Positions 35,311 through 43,833 of a DNA stretch of 64,000 nt are shown one piece after another (the stretch's first letter is position 1; every line of letters begins with the position of its first letter). The notes below the pieces were generated by a model. That model did no database searches, had not been told where the DNA came from, and saw nothing but the letters and a program-made list of their open reading frames with translations. Source of the stretch: Lysobacter enzymogenes. Its GTDB lineage: Bacteria; Pseudomonadota; Gammaproteobacteria; Xanthomonadales; Xanthomonadaceae. The translations under genes and the position numbers were made by a program. The stretch lies in the NCBI RefSeq assembly GCF_023617245.1, contig NZ_CP067396.1:5862001-5926000 (forward strand), written 5' to 3'.

Positions 35311-35352
35311 ACGTTAGTTCATCACATGTGACACTGGCAAGCTGTGACATGT
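35311..35352 (-). promoter_or_regulatory. Promoter and inverted-repeat operator of the yjfI-pspA-flotillin operon
   Basis: On the minus strand TTGCCA (35340-35335) and TAACGT (35316-35311) are separated by 18 bp. The start ATG follows 6 bp after the -10, with no ribosome site, so the mRNA is predicted to be leaderless. Around the -35 lie two inverted half-sites, TCACATGTGACA (35321-35332) and TGTGACATGTGA (35342-35353), matching at 11 of 12 positions with a 9-bp gap. This layout fits repressor binding. Assignment is from pattern only. Confidence 0.5.
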
Positions 35353-35459
35353 GAGAGCCGACGAACGGCATTGGAGTCGCCGCTCTCAAGCAGACATGCA
35401 TTTACGATCAATGAGTTAGGCGCGAGCCCCGAGGCTCGCGCCGGCCCGGGCGGCAACGC

Positions 35460-35512
35460 GGTCGCGGTTTGCGCCGCTCCTGCCCGGCTTCGGGCAGGAG
35501 CGGCGCGGCCGG
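35460..35512. repeat. Family B repeat folded as a perfect hairpin
   Basis: CCGCTCCTGCCCGGCTTCGG and the complementary GGGCAGGAGCGG form a 13-bp stem with a short loop. It lies directly downstream of the small minus-strand gene at 35514-35759 and may end its transcript. Confidence 0.7.
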
Positions 35513-35513
35513 G

Positions 35514-35759
35514 TCAGGCGGGGATGCCGTGCTGGCGGCGGGCCTGGTCGATGCGGCGCTGGACCTCGGGGTCGAGGGTGCCGAGTTCGGCCTGCTTGAA
35601 GATGTTGCCGAGCACGCGCTTCTCGTCCTCGTCGACGGTGGCGTCGCGCAGGGCGAGGTCGAGCAGCTTCTGCAGTTCGGTCACGTCGAGCGTGCCGTCG
35701 TTGGTGAACACCGGGATCGAGGCGAGCGCGATCTCGAGGTGGCTTTTGGGCTGGGCCAT
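35514..35759 (-). CDS. Small conserved-looking hypothetical protein
   Basis: The 81-aa acidic helical protein contains TLDVTELQKLLDLALRDATV followed by DEDEKRVLGNIFKQAELG. The spacing of acidic and hydrophobic residues recalls a short TerB-like helical bundle, but the match is weak. There is no signal peptide or Cys. It stands alone between the yjfI promoter region and the AMP-ligase gene, all on the minus strand. I do not recognise a function. Gene status is supported by codon usage and a clean start. Confidence 0.65.
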   Translation of the reverse strand: MAQPKSHLEIALASIPVFTNDGTLDVTELQKLLDLALRDATVDEDEKRVLGNIFKQAELGTLDPEVQRRIDQARRQHGIPA

Positions 35760-35931
35760 GCGGCAACTCCGTTGCGGGTAAGGAATCCTGGTGCGGCGGC
35801 CGTCGCGGCCTGCGCGTGATGACTTCGACTATAGCAAGGCCGGAGGCCGCGACCGGCCATTCAGCGCCGCTTCGGCGCGGCGACGGCGCCGCCGCGCGCT
35901 TCCCGGCGGCGATACGAGCGGCGCCCCGCGC

Positions 35932-37335
35932 TCAGTCCTGCGCGTGCAGCAGCGCTTGCAGCGCATGCCGCGGCAGCTTGCCGGTCTCGTTGCGCGGCAG
36001 CGCGGCGACCTTGCGCAGCGGCCGCGGCAGGAACACCGGGTCGACGCTGCGGCGCAGCGCGGCGAGGATCCGCGCCTCGTCCAGTTCCGGCGCCACCACC
36101 AGCGCGGCGATGCGGCGCACGCCGAACGCGTCGGCTTCGTCGAGCTGGAACACCGCGCCGTCGTCCACGCCGTCGATCGCCAACAGCTTGCGGGTCAGGT
36201 CGCCGAGCGAGGCGCGCTTGCCGGCGATCTCCAGCAGGTCGGCGGCGCGACCGCGCAGGTGGAAACGGCCGTCGGCTTCGACTTCCATCAGATCGGCCAG
36301 CGCCACCGGCTCGGGCAGGTGCGGGGCGTGGATCGCGGTGCCGTCGGGCTGCGGGCACACGCGCACGCCCGGCAGCGGCGTCCACGCCTGCTCATGCGCG
36401 GTGCGGCGGCGGGCGAACACGCAGGTCTCGGTGGAGCCGAACACTTCGCGCACTTCGCAGCCGTAACGCTGCTCGGCTTCCAGCGCCAGTTCCTGCGGCA
36501 GCGGCGCGGTGGCCGAGACGATGCCGGCCAGCGCCGGCAGCTCGACCCGCGATTCGACCAACGCGCGCAGATGCACCGGCGTGGTCACCAGCAGCGGCGG
36601 CGCCGAGGCATCGGCGAGCGCGCGGGCCACGTCGCCCGGGAAGAACGGCCGCTGCGCATGCACGGCGATGGCGCCGAGCAAGGGCAGCATCACCGACATC
36701 TCCATGCCGTACATATGCTGCGGCGGCACCGTGGCTACGACCTCGGTGACGCCGTCGGCGCGCAGCAGATCGTGCAGCGCGGCCAGGTTCTGCGCGGTGC
36801 TGGTGCGGAACGCGCCCCAGGTCTTGGGATTGGGCTTGGGCTGGCCGGTGCTGCCGGAGGTGAAGCCGATCGCCACCAGCGCCGCGTCGTCGACCGCCAG
36901 CGGCGCGCCGTCGAGTCGGTCCAGGGTTTCGTCCATGCGCAGGTAGCGCGGCGGCAGCGGCGCGAGGTCGAGATCGCCGATGCAGTAACTGTCGGGATAG
37001 CGGCCGAGCACGTCGTCCACGGTCGCCGGCGCGCGCGAGGACGGCAGCAGGTTGACCTGTCCGCGCACCGCCGCCGCGCACAGCGCGACCAGGAAGCGGT
37101 AGCGGTTCTCGCACAGGTTCACCGCGAAGCGCGCCTGCGGCAGGCGCGCGGCCAGGGCGCGCACTTCGCGCTCGAAGCGCGCGCATTCCACCGCGCCGCC
37201 CGGGCCGAAGGCCAGCGTGCGCGAGGCGCCGTCGGCGAGCGGCGTGCCCGCGAGCAAGGGACGCAGCCGCGGGGACGCCTCGCCGATGGGCGAAGAAGCG
37301 TGGCCGTCCTGGCTCGGATCGATGACCGCTGACAT
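35932..37335 (-). CDS. AMP-dependent acyl/aryl ligase of the aryl-polyene/xanthomonadin type
   Basis: The 467-aa protein is a compact ANL ligase. The P-loop FTSGSTGQPKPNPKTWG lies near residue 165, then PPQHMYGME, a substrate-loop region VFGSTETCVFARR, and a C-terminal lysine region PRNETGKLPRHALQ. The PKPNPKTW variant and the short length are typical of ligases in aryl-polyene or xanthomonadin pigment clusters, which activate an aromatic starter or acyl unit. The remaining pigment genes are not in this window. A 4'-phosphopantetheinyl transferase is encoded divergently 208 bp away, consistent with a carrier-protein pathway. The start MSAVIDPSQDG at 37335 is the most plausible Met. Confidence 0.8.
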   Translation of the reverse strand: MSAVIDPSQDGHASSPIGEASPRLRPLLAGTPLADGASRTLAFGPGGAVECARFEREVRALAARLPQARFAVNLCENRYRFLVALCAAAVRGQVNLLPSSRAPATVDDVLGRYPDSYCIGDLDLAPLPPRYLRMDETLDRLDGAPLAVDDAALVAIGFTSGSTGQPKPNPKTWGAFRTSTAQNLAALHDLLRADGVTEVVATVPPQHMYGMEMSVMLPLLGAIAVHAQRPFFPGDVARALADASAPPLLVTTPVHLRALVESRVELPALAGIVSATAPLPQELALEAEQRYGCEVREVFGSTETCVFARRRTAHEQAWTPLPGVRVCPQPDGTAIHAPHLPEPVALADLMEVEADGRFHLRGRAADLLEIAGKRASLGDLTRKLLAIDGVDDGAVFQLDEADAFGVRRIAALVVAPELDEARILAALRRSVDPVFLPRPLRKVAALPRNETGKLPRHALQALLHAQD

Positions 37336-37543
37336 TCGGTGTGTGTGGTTCCGCTGTATGGCCTGAAACTTGCCGGGCCGCGCCTGATCGCAAGCTGACG
37401 CGGCGCCGTCGCGCGGCCACGGCCGCCGCGGCATCCCGCGCGCAAGACGCCGCGCCCCCGCGCGGCCATCGTGGCTGGAACCCGATCCCCTGGGGTTTAG
37501 CTTACGCTGACCGGCCCGCCGCACGCCAAGCCCGCGCCCGTTC

Positions 37544-38131
37544 ATGTCCCTGTCCGCTGGTTCAACTCCGCCCGCCGCCGCGCCGCGCTGGACTTGGCTG
37601 CCGCACCCGCACGGCGAGGCCGCCGAACCGCACGCGCGCGCCTGGCTGGCGGCCGAACTCGGCGACGCCGGCCTGCAGTTGGTGCGCGACGCCCGCCAGC
37701 GCCCGCACCTGCAGCCGCCGCACCAGGGCTGGGACTGCAACTGGAGCCACAGCGGCGAGCGCCTGCTGGTGGCGCTGGCGCGCGGCGCCCGGGTCGGGGT
37801 CGACCTGGAGCGCTTGCAGCGGCGGCCGCGCGCGCTGGAGATCGCGCAGCGCTATTTCACCGCGCGCGAGGCCGACTGGCTGGCGGCCCAGGCCGACCGC
37901 GATCTGGCGTTCCTGCGCCTGTGGTGCGCCAAGGAAGCCGTGCTCAAGGCGCACGGGCACGGGCTGTCGTTCGGGCTGCACCGGCTGCGGTTCGAGGCCG
38001 ACGACAGCAGCCTGCGCTTGGTCGAGTGCGATGCCGAACTCGGCGCGGCGCAGGCGTGGCGGCTGCAGGAAATCGCGCCCGGGCCGGGGTATCTGGGGGC
38101 GCTTGCGTGGCGTCCGGAGTTGGGTCTGTAG
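37544..38131 (+). CDS. 4'-phosphopantetheinyl transferase (Sfp type)
   Basis: The 195-aa protein has both diagnostic motifs: VGVDLERLQ, with the Mg-binding Asp, and FLRLWCAKEAVLKAHG (WxxKEAxxK). The upstream NWSHSGERLLVAL segment fits the CoA-binding N-terminal half. It moves the phosphopantetheine arm from CoA to carrier-protein domains and so activates polyketide, NRPS or aryl-polyene carriers. Length is close to the shorter members of the family. It is divergent from the AMP-ligase gene and lies 188 bp before rsmG. Partner carriers are not in the window. Confidence 0.9.
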   Translation: MSLSAGSTPPAAAPRWTWLPHPHGEAAEPHARAWLAAELGDAGLQLVRDARQRPHLQPPHQGWDCNWSHSGERLLVALARGARVGVDLERLQRRPRALEIAQRYFTAREADWLAAQADRDLAFLRLWCAKEAVLKAHGHGLSFGLHRLRFEADDSSLRLVECDAELGAAQAWRLQEIAPGPGYLGALAWRPELGL

Positions 38132-38319
38132 GAGCTGCTAGAGCCGCGACAAACCGCGCCGACGCACGCGGGCGCCGCGGCCTAAGGCGGGGGCAACGGG
38201 TGGTTTGCGTCTGGGAGATGTGCGGCTTCGGCGGGAGACGTGGTATTTCGACGCTTCGGTTGGTCACGCCGCACCCGCAGGACTCTGCCCCCGCACCGCC
38301 TTCGGCGATAATCGCCGCG

Positions 38320-38985
38320 ATGAACGCCCCCACTTCCCTACCGCCCGGCCTGCGCTGCGAGCTCGAAGCCGGCCTGTCCGCGCTCGCGCTCGACCCGGCG
38401 CTGGCCGCGCCGCTGCTGGATTACCTGGCCTTGCTGGCGCGCTGGAACCGCACCTACAACCTCACCGCCGTGCGCGATCCGCACGAGATGGTCGGCAAGC
38501 ACCTGCTCGATTCGCTGGCCATGCACCGCTACGTCGAGCCGCTGGCCGCGCGCGGCGGCGCCCTGGCCGACCTGGGCACCGGCGCCGGCCTGCCCGGCAT
38601 CCCGCTGGCCCTGGTCAAGCCGGGCCTGCGCGTGACTCTGGTCGAGAGCAACGGCAAGAAGGCCCGCTTCATGCGCGAGGCCCTGCGCCAGCTCGGCCTG
38701 AAGGACGCGCGCGTGGCCGAATCGCGGATCGAGGCCTTCGCCGAACCCGGCGCCTACGACGCGATCACCGCGCGCGCCCTGGCCACGCTGCCGCTGATCC
38801 TGGAACTGGGCGGGCACCTGCTCAAGCCCGGCGGGGTGCTGCTGGCGATGAAAGGCGTGCGCCCGGACGACGAAATCGCGGCCCTGCCCGAGGGCTGGGA
38901 AGTGCGCGCGGTCGAGCCGATGGCGGTGCCGGGGCTGGCGGCGGAGCGGCATATGGTGGTGGTGGGGCGGGTCGGCGAAGGCTGA
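38320..38985 (+). CDS. rsmG: 16S rRNA (guanine527-N7)-methyltransferase RsmG
   Basis: The 221-aa protein has the GidB/RsmG core: LARWNRTYNLTAVRDP near residue 37, then LADLGTGAGLPGIPLAL (SAM-binding motif I) and VESNGKKARFMREA. It methylates G527 of 16S rRNA using SAM. Start 38320 (MNAPTSLPPG) agrees with the family's usual length of just over 200 residues. It is followed 292 bp later by parA-parB, the common rsmG-parA-parB order near the replication origin in many bacteria. This hints that oriC may not be far away on the chromosome, but nothing in the window proves it. Confidence 0.95.
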   Translation: MNAPTSLPPGLRCELEAGLSALALDPALAAPLLDYLALLARWNRTYNLTAVRDPHEMVGKHLLDSLAMHRYVEPLAARGGALADLGTGAGLPGIPLALVKPGLRVTLVESNGKKARFMREALRQLGLKDARVAESRIEAFAEPGAYDAITARALATLPLILELGGHLLKPGGVLLAMKGVRPDDEIAALPEGWEVRAVEPMAVPGLAAERHMVVVGRVGEG

Positions 38986-39065
38986 TCCGGCGGCGGGTTC
39001 CACTCCGGAGCGAGCGCTGGCGGGTCCGGCCGGGCTCGTCGCCTACGACGCGGCGGAAAGTTGCG

Positions 39066-39096
39066 CGGTCGCGGCTTGCGCCGCTCCTACAAGGGC
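39066..39096. repeat. Family B repeat, single unit
   Basis: GGCTTGCGCCGCTCCTACAA lies in the rsmG-parA spacer, followed about 90 bp later by the parA leader. No inverted partner was found nearby. Confidence 0.75.
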
Positions 39097-39277
39097 CCGG
39101 GGCGGGTCCATACGGCCTCTTGCCGATGCGTCTGTTGGCCCGCCCCGCCGGCCGCGCCCACGGCGCTTCAAGCGCGCGGCGGCCCGGGCGGGCATAATCC
39201 CCTGTCCGGTCGGCGCCAGGCGCCGCCGGCAGCGTTCACTTTTTTCTCTCACTCCGGAACAGCAGGGGACGAGCCGC

Positions 39278-40096
39278 ATGGCCCGCATCATCGCCGTCGC
39301 CAATCAGAAAGGCGGGGTCGGCAAGACCACCACCGCGGTCAACCTGGCCGCCGCGCTGGCCGGCACGCCCAAGCGCGTGTTGCTGGTCGACCTGGACCCG
39401 CAGGGCAACGCCACGATGGGCAGCGGCATCGACAAGCGCCAGCTCGAGGATTCGGTCTGCGACGTGCTGCTCGGCGAGGCCGATGCCGCCGCCACGATCG
39501 TGCAGGCGCCGGAAGGCTTCGACCTGTTGCCGGGCAATATCGACCTCACCGCGGCCGAAATCCGCCTGATGAACGAAGATGCGCGCGAGCAGCGGCTCAA
39601 GCGCGCGCTCGCGCCGCTGCGCGGAAACTACGACTTCATCATCGTCGACTGCCCGCCGGCGCTGTCGCTGCTGACCTTGAACGCGCTGACCGCGGCCGAT
39701 TCGGTGATCGTGCCGATGCAGTGCGAGTACTACGCCCTGGAAGGCCTCAGCGCGCTGGTCGAGACCATCGAGGCGCTCAAGGCCCAGCTGAATCCTTCAC
39801 TGGAAATCGAAGGGGTGTTGCGCACCATGTTCGACGTGCGCAACAACCTCGCCAACGCCGTCTCCGCCGACCTCACCACCCACTTCGGCGACCGCGTCTT
39901 CCGCACCATCGTGCCGCGCAACGTGCGCCTGGCCGAGGCGCCCAGCTACGGCCAGAGCATCGTCGGCTACGACAAGGCCAGCCGCGGCGGCATCGCCTAC
40001 CTGGGCCTGGCCGGCGAAGTGCTGCGCCGCCAGCGCGAGCGCGACCAGGCGGCGGCCAAGACCGCGCGCGCGGCCACCGCGGAGACCCCGGCATGA
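39278..40096 (+). CDS. parA: ParA chromosome-partitioning ATPase
   Basis: The 272-aa protein starts ARIIAVANQKGGVGKTTTAV, the deviant Walker A motif of ParA/Soj/MinD ATPases. It continues with LLVDLDPQGNATMGSG (Walker A') and DFIIVDCPPALSLLTLNAL (Walker B). It lacks an N-terminal DNA-binding domain, the short chromosomal type. Together with ParB it segregates replicated origins and often adjusts DnaA activity. The stop overlaps the parB start (ATGA), so the pair is translationally coupled. I saw no parS-like 16-mer in the window. Confidence 0.97.
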   Translation: MARIIAVANQKGGVGKTTTAVNLAAALAGTPKRVLLVDLDPQGNATMGSGIDKRQLEDSVCDVLLGEADAAATIVQAPEGFDLLPGNIDLTAAEIRLMNEDAREQRLKRALAPLRGNYDFIIVDCPPALSLLTLNALTAADSVIVPMQCEYYALEGLSALVETIEALKAQLNPSLEIEGVLRTMFDVRNNLANAVSADLTTHFGDRVFRTIVPRNVRLAEAPSYGQSIVGYDKASRGGIAYLGLAGEVLRRQRERDQAAAKTARAATAETPA

Positions 40097-41010
40097 GCAA
40101 TCCCGCCAAGAAACGCGGCCTCGGCCGCGGCCTGGAGGCCCTGCTCGGCCCCAAGGCCGCCGCCGAAGCGCCGACCCTGGTCGAGGCCCAGCCCGGCGAC
40201 CTGCTCCGGCACCTGCCGGTCGACTCGCTGAGCGCCGGCAAGTACCAGCCGCGCAAGCACTGGGACGAAGAAAAGCTCGCCGAGCTGGCCGAGTCGATCA
40301 AGGCCCAGGGCGTGATCCAGCCGATCGTCGTGCGCGAGATCGGCGAGCGCGGCGGCAAGACCTACGAAATCATCGCCGGCGAGCGCCGCTGGCGCGCCTC
40401 GCGCCTGGCCGGGCTGGCCGAGATCCCGGTGGTCATCCGCGAAGTCGACGACCGCACCGTGGTCGCGATGGCGCTGATCGAGAACATCCAGCGCGAAGAC
40501 CTCAACCCGCTGGAAGAAGCGCAGGCGCTGACCCGCCTGATCGACGAATTCGACCTCACCCACGCCCAGGCCGCCGAGGCCGTGGGCCGCTCGCGCGCGG
40601 CGGTGTCCAACCTGCTGCGCCTGCTCGAACTGCCGGGCGAGATCCGGGTGCTGGTGGAGACCCGTTCGCTGGAAATGGGCCACGCCCGCGCGCTGCTGAC
40701 CCTGGCGCCGCAGGCCGCGATCGCCCTCGCCCGCCAGGCCGCCGAACTGGGCTGGTCGGTGCGCGACGTCGAACACCGCGTGCAGCAGCTCGCCGCCGGC
40801 AAGATCCCGGTGGCCGGCAAGCCCAAGCCGGCCAAGCTCAAGCCGCAGGCCGACATCGTGACCCTGGAGCGCGAGCTGTCGGAATCGCTGAACACCAAGG
40901 TCAACGTCCTGCACGGCCGCGGCGGCAAGGGCCGGCTGGTGATTCATTACACCGACCTGGACTCGCTGGACGGCGTGTTGGAAAAGCTGCGCGGCAAGGT
41001 CGAGGCCTAA
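40093..41010 (+). CDS. parB: ParB chromosome-partitioning CTPase/DNA-binding protein
   Basis: The 305-aa protein has an N-terminal lysine-rich tail (KKRGLGRGLEALLG) that contacts ParA. The ParB/Srx domain follows, with the CTP-binding motifs GERRWRA and ENIQREDLNPLEEA. A helix-turn-helix (LTHAQAAEAVGRSRAAVSNL) recognises parS, and a C-terminal dimerisation helix ends the protein. It overlaps parA by 4 bp, the usual arrangement. It loads at parS sites and spreads as a sliding clamp. No unusual residues were noticed. Confidence 0.97.
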   Translation: MSNPAKKRGLGRGLEALLGPKAAAEAPTLVEAQPGDLLRHLPVDSLSAGKYQPRKHWDEEKLAELAESIKAQGVIQPIVVREIGERGGKTYEIIAGERRWRASRLAGLAEIPVVIREVDDRTVVAMALIENIQREDLNPLEEAQALTRLIDEFDLTHAQAAEAVGRSRAAVSNLLRLLELPGEIRVLVETRSLEMGHARALLTLAPQAAIALARQAAELGWSVRDVEHRVQQLAAGKIPVAGKPKPAKLKPQADIVTLERELSESLNTKVNVLHGRGGKGRLVIHYTDLDSLDGVLEKLRGKVEA

Positions 41011-41358
41011 CGAAGCGCCGCACCGAAAGCGCCTCGCCCCGAAGCCCGCTCGCCGCACCTGAAGCCCCACTGCGCAACGCGCGCCCCCGCAGCCCGCGCC
41101 GCCCCTCCGCGCCCGCCTCCTTCAGCTCGCTGAACCGAGTACCGGCTCGACCGTTTATCCCTAGCCTGATCGCGCCGCGCCCGCGGCCGCAACCGTGTTT
41201 TCTTGTGCGAGCAAGAACGGATTGCGAGGGGTAATCCACTAAACTTGTGTCTCCGTCCCCCGCCGCCTGCCTTGCCGGATTCCGTCCGGCCGGGCGCTGG
41301 GCGTCGTCGGTACGGCACGAACACGCATCAACAATCCACCGAGCAAGGAGACGCAACG
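41011..41358. other. Intergenic region after parB
   Basis: This 348-bp spacer has no supported gene. Its left half is GC-rich with few features. The right half becomes less GC-rich and carries the promoter region of the small secreted protein, including the inverted repeat at 41200-41217. Confidence 0.6.
41200..41217. promoter_or_regulatory. Short inverted repeat upstream of the secreted protein gene
   Basis: TTCTTG and CAAGAA are separated by 6 bp (TGCGAG), about 140 bp before the start at 41359. The size fits a dimeric regulator site. No matching copy was seen elsewhere in the window. Confidence 0.35.
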
Positions 41359-41790
41359 ATGAAATGGATGGCCGCCGCAGCGCTGATGCTGGCCCCGGTC
41401 CTGGCCTGGGCGCAGACCGGTACCTGCCCCGAGTTCAAGAACCCGGAGCTGAAGTGGAACCAGCGCCAGGGCGACAACTACACCCTGTGCTATGCCGAGC
41501 TGCCCGGCACCCTCGGCGCCAGCACCGGCTTCGGCATCTACCTGGGCCATCGCACCTTCAAGCCGGACAAGAAGGCCAAGGCGGAGAAGGGCACGGTCGG
41601 CGCCCAGCAGGTGCAGTGGTACACCAAGGCCACCCCCGGCAACGCGCGTCCGTACTCGCGCGAGGCGATGATCGTGGTCCCCGGCGCCAAGCCCAAGAGC
41701 AAGCTCAAGGTCTACGCCTGGATCGACGCGAGCAGCGCCGAGCAGCTCAACCAGGCCTTCACGATCGCCAGGCAGGTCGCGCTGAACTGA
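41359..41790 (+). CDS. Small secreted hypothetical protein
   Basis: The 143-aa protein has a clear Sec signal peptide (MKWMAAAALMLAPVLAWAQT, cleavage after AWA). AAGGAG lies 10 bp upstream of ATG. The mature part has two Cys (GTCPEFKNPELKWN and YTLCYAELPG) that could form one disulfide, and a basic middle region (KPDKKAKAEKG). The pattern suggests a small soluble periplasmic or extracellular protein. I do not recognise the family. Neighbours (parB upstream, an epimerase downstream) give no functional hint. Confidence 0.85.
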   Translation: MKWMAAAALMLAPVLAWAQTGTCPEFKNPELKWNQRQGDNYTLCYAELPGTLGASTGFGIYLGHRTFKPDKKAKAEKGTVGAQQVQWYTKATPGNARPYSREAMIVVPGAKPKSKLKVYAWIDASSAEQLNQAFTIARQVALN

Positions 41791-41895
41791 GCGCTCCCGC
41801 CGCGGCCGGCATCGCCACCGCGACGCGCGTGCAATGCGCGCGTCGCGGGCAGGGCCGATAATGGCCGCCCGCCCCGACCGCCGGCCTCCCCTCGC

Positions 41896-42861
41896 ATGAC
41901 CATCCTCGTCACCGGCGCCGCCGGCTTCATCGGCGCCAACGTCTGCCGCGCGCTGCGCGCCCAGGGCCGCGCCGTGGTCGGCCTGGACAACTACAACGAC
42001 TATTACGACCCGCAGATCAAGCGCGACCGGGTCGCCGCGCTGTGCCCGGACGTGGACATCCGCGCGCTCGACCTGACCGACCGCGACGGCCTGGCCGCGC
42101 TGTTCGACGAAGCCGGCATCGAGCGCGTGGTGCACCTGGCCGCGCAGGCCGGCGTGCGCTACTCGCTGAGCAATCCGCACGCCTACGTCGACAGCAACCT
42201 GGTCGGCTTCGTCAACCTGCTGGAACTGTGCCGCCACCGCGGCGTGCAGCACCTGGCTTATGCCTCGTCCTCGTCGGTGTACGGCGATTCGGCGACGCCG
42301 CCGTTCTCCGAGGACCAGCGCATCGACAAGCCGCGCTCGCTGTACGCGGCGACCAAGGCCGCCAACGAGCTGATGGCCTACACCTACGCCCAGCTCTACG
42401 GCCTGCGCGCCACCGGCCTGCGCTTCTTCACCGTGTACGGCCCGTGGGGCCGGCCGGACATGGCGCCGCTGCTGTTCTCGCGCGCGGTCCTGGCCGGACG
42501 CCCGATCGAGGTGTTCAACCACGGCAAGATGCGCCGCGACTTCACCTACATCGACGACATCGTCGCCGGCGTGATCGGCGCGCTGGACCACCCGCCGCAG
42601 GACGCTCCGCCGCACCGGGTGTTCAACCTCGGCAACCACACCCCGGTCGAGCTGGAGCGCTTCATCCAGGTCATCGAGGACGCCGCGGGCCGGCCGGCAC
42701 AGAAAATCTACAAGCCGATGCAGCCCGGCGACATGGTCGAAACCATGGCCGACACCGCCCGCGCCCAGGCCGCCTTCGGCTTCGAGCCGGCGACCTCGAT
42801 CGAGACCGGCCTGCCCGGCGTGGTCGCGTGGTGCCGCGACTATTTCGGCGACAATGCCTGA
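41896..42861 (+). CDS. NAD-dependent sugar-nucleotide epimerase, UDP-glucuronate 4-epimerase type
   Basis: The 321-aa protein has the Rossmann motif GAAGFIGANV (about residues 7-16), YASSSSVYG, and the catalytic YAATKAANELM (YxxxK). GLDNYNDYYDPQIK near residue 34 is typical of the UDP-glucuronate 4-epimerase (CapI/WbpP-like) group, which makes UDP-galacturonate for surface glycans. Length is slightly below the usual 330-340. It is followed by a GT2 gene and a lipid-A-synthase N-domain gene, pointing to cell-envelope glycan or lipid modification. A UDP-GlcNAc or UDP-Glc substrate is not excluded. Confidence 0.88.
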   Translation: MTILVTGAAGFIGANVCRALRAQGRAVVGLDNYNDYYDPQIKRDRVAALCPDVDIRALDLTDRDGLAALFDEAGIERVVHLAAQAGVRYSLSNPHAYVDSNLVGFVNLLELCRHRGVQHLAYASSSSVYGDSATPPFSEDQRIDKPRSLYAATKAANELMAYTYAQLYGLRATGLRFFTVYGPWGRPDMAPLLFSRAVLAGRPIEVFNHGKMRRDFTYIDDIVAGVIGALDHPPQDAPPHRVFNLGNHTPVELERFIQVIEDAAGRPAQKIYKPMQPGDMVETMADTARAQAAFGFEPATSIETGLPGVVAWCRDYFGDNA

Positions 42862-42984
42862 TATTGGCCTGCGTTCAGCGACGTTGCGCAAGGTTTGACC
42901 GACCTTTCGCCGCCGATTGCGGATTCCGACCGATTCTGAACAACCCCAGGCGTAAGCTTCGCGGTTTGCGCCGGCGGCGTGGGC

Positions 42985-43015
42985 GCGGACAATAAATACT
43001 TAACGTTTATGCAGT
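42985..43015 (+). promoter_or_regulatory. AT-rich candidate promoter upstream of the GT2 gene
   Basis: The sequence AATAAATACTTAACGTTTAT stands out in otherwise GC-rich DNA, 81-111 bp before the glycosyltransferase start. ATAAA and TTTAT form a small inverted repeat around TAACGT, a possible -10. The 234-bp gap after the epimerase gene supports a separate promoter here. Confidence 0.4.
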
Positions 43016-43095
43016 CTGCTACGCGCTCTGTGCACGTCGCCGACATGGCCCCCGGTGCCCGCCGGACGTCCCCGGAATTTCCTCGAGCGTCATCC

Positions 43096-43821
43096 ATGAC
43101 CCAAACCCCACAACTGTCGGTCGTCGTCCCGGTGTTCAACGAACAGGACAACGTCGCGCCCCTGGTCCAGGAAATCACCGCCGCGCTGCGCGGCGTGACC
43201 GATTTCGAGATCGTCTACGTGGACGACCACTCCCGCGACGGCACCCTGGCGGCGCTGGAAGCGCTCAAGGCCGGCGTGCCCGAGCTGCGCGTGCTGCACC
43301 ACGTGACCCAGAGCGGGCAGAGCACCGCGGTGCGCAGCGGGGTCAAGGCCGCGCGTGGGGCCTGGATCGCCACCCTCGACGGCGACGGCCAGAACGACCC
43401 GGCCGACATCCCCAAGCTGCTGGCCAAGCGCGCCGAATCCGCGCAGCAGTTCAAGCTGTTCGCCGGCTGGCGGGTCAACCGCCAGGACTCGGGCAGCAAA
43501 CGCTGGGCCTCGAAGTGGGCCAACGCGATCCGCAGCCGCATGCTGCGCGACGACACCCCCGACACCGGCTGCGGCATCAAACTGTTCGAGCGCGCCGCGT
43601 TCCTGGAACTGCCGTACTTCGACCACATGCACCGCTACCTGCCGGCGCTGATGCAACGCGCCGGCTACCAGACCGTGAGCGTGCCGGTGAACCACCGCGC
43701 GCGCGGCGCCGGCGTGTCCAAGTACAACAATCTCAACCGCGCCCTGGTCGGCATCAGCGACCTGCGCGGGGTGGCCTGGCTGATCCGCCGCGGCAAGCTG
43801 ACCCAGATCGTCGAACGCTGA
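43096..43821 (+). CDS. Glycosyltransferase family 2, dolichyl/undecaprenyl-phosphate sugar synthase-like
   Basis: The 241-aa protein has a GT-A fold: LSVVVPVFNEQDNVAPLV, EIVYVDDHSRDGTL (nucleotide-binding), and TLDGDGQNDPADIPKLL (DxD-type metal motif), then VPVNHRARGAGVSKYNN. No C-terminal membrane helices are present, so it is a soluble or peripheral enzyme like DPM1. It probably transfers a sugar to polyprenyl phosphate. It is 12 bp before a lipid-A-synthase N-domain membrane protein gene, a common GT2 partner in lipid A and surface glycan modification. Confidence 0.9.
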   Translation: MTQTPQLSVVVPVFNEQDNVAPLVQEITAALRGVTDFEIVYVDDHSRDGTLAALEALKAGVPELRVLHHVTQSGQSTAVRSGVKAARGAWIATLDGDGQNDPADIPKLLAKRAESAQQFKLFAGWRVNRQDSGSKRWASKWANAIRSRMLRDDTPDTGCGIKLFERAAFLELPYFDHMHRYLPALMQRAGYQTVSVPVNHRARGAGVSKYNNLNRALVGISDLRGVAWLIRRGKLTQIVER

Positions 43822-43833
43822 CCGGACCCCGCC

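Noticed and set aside
39000..41400. Search for a parS site or a replication origin near parA-parB
   Set aside because: No palindrome resembling TGTTTCACGTGAAACA and no DnaA-box cluster was seen.
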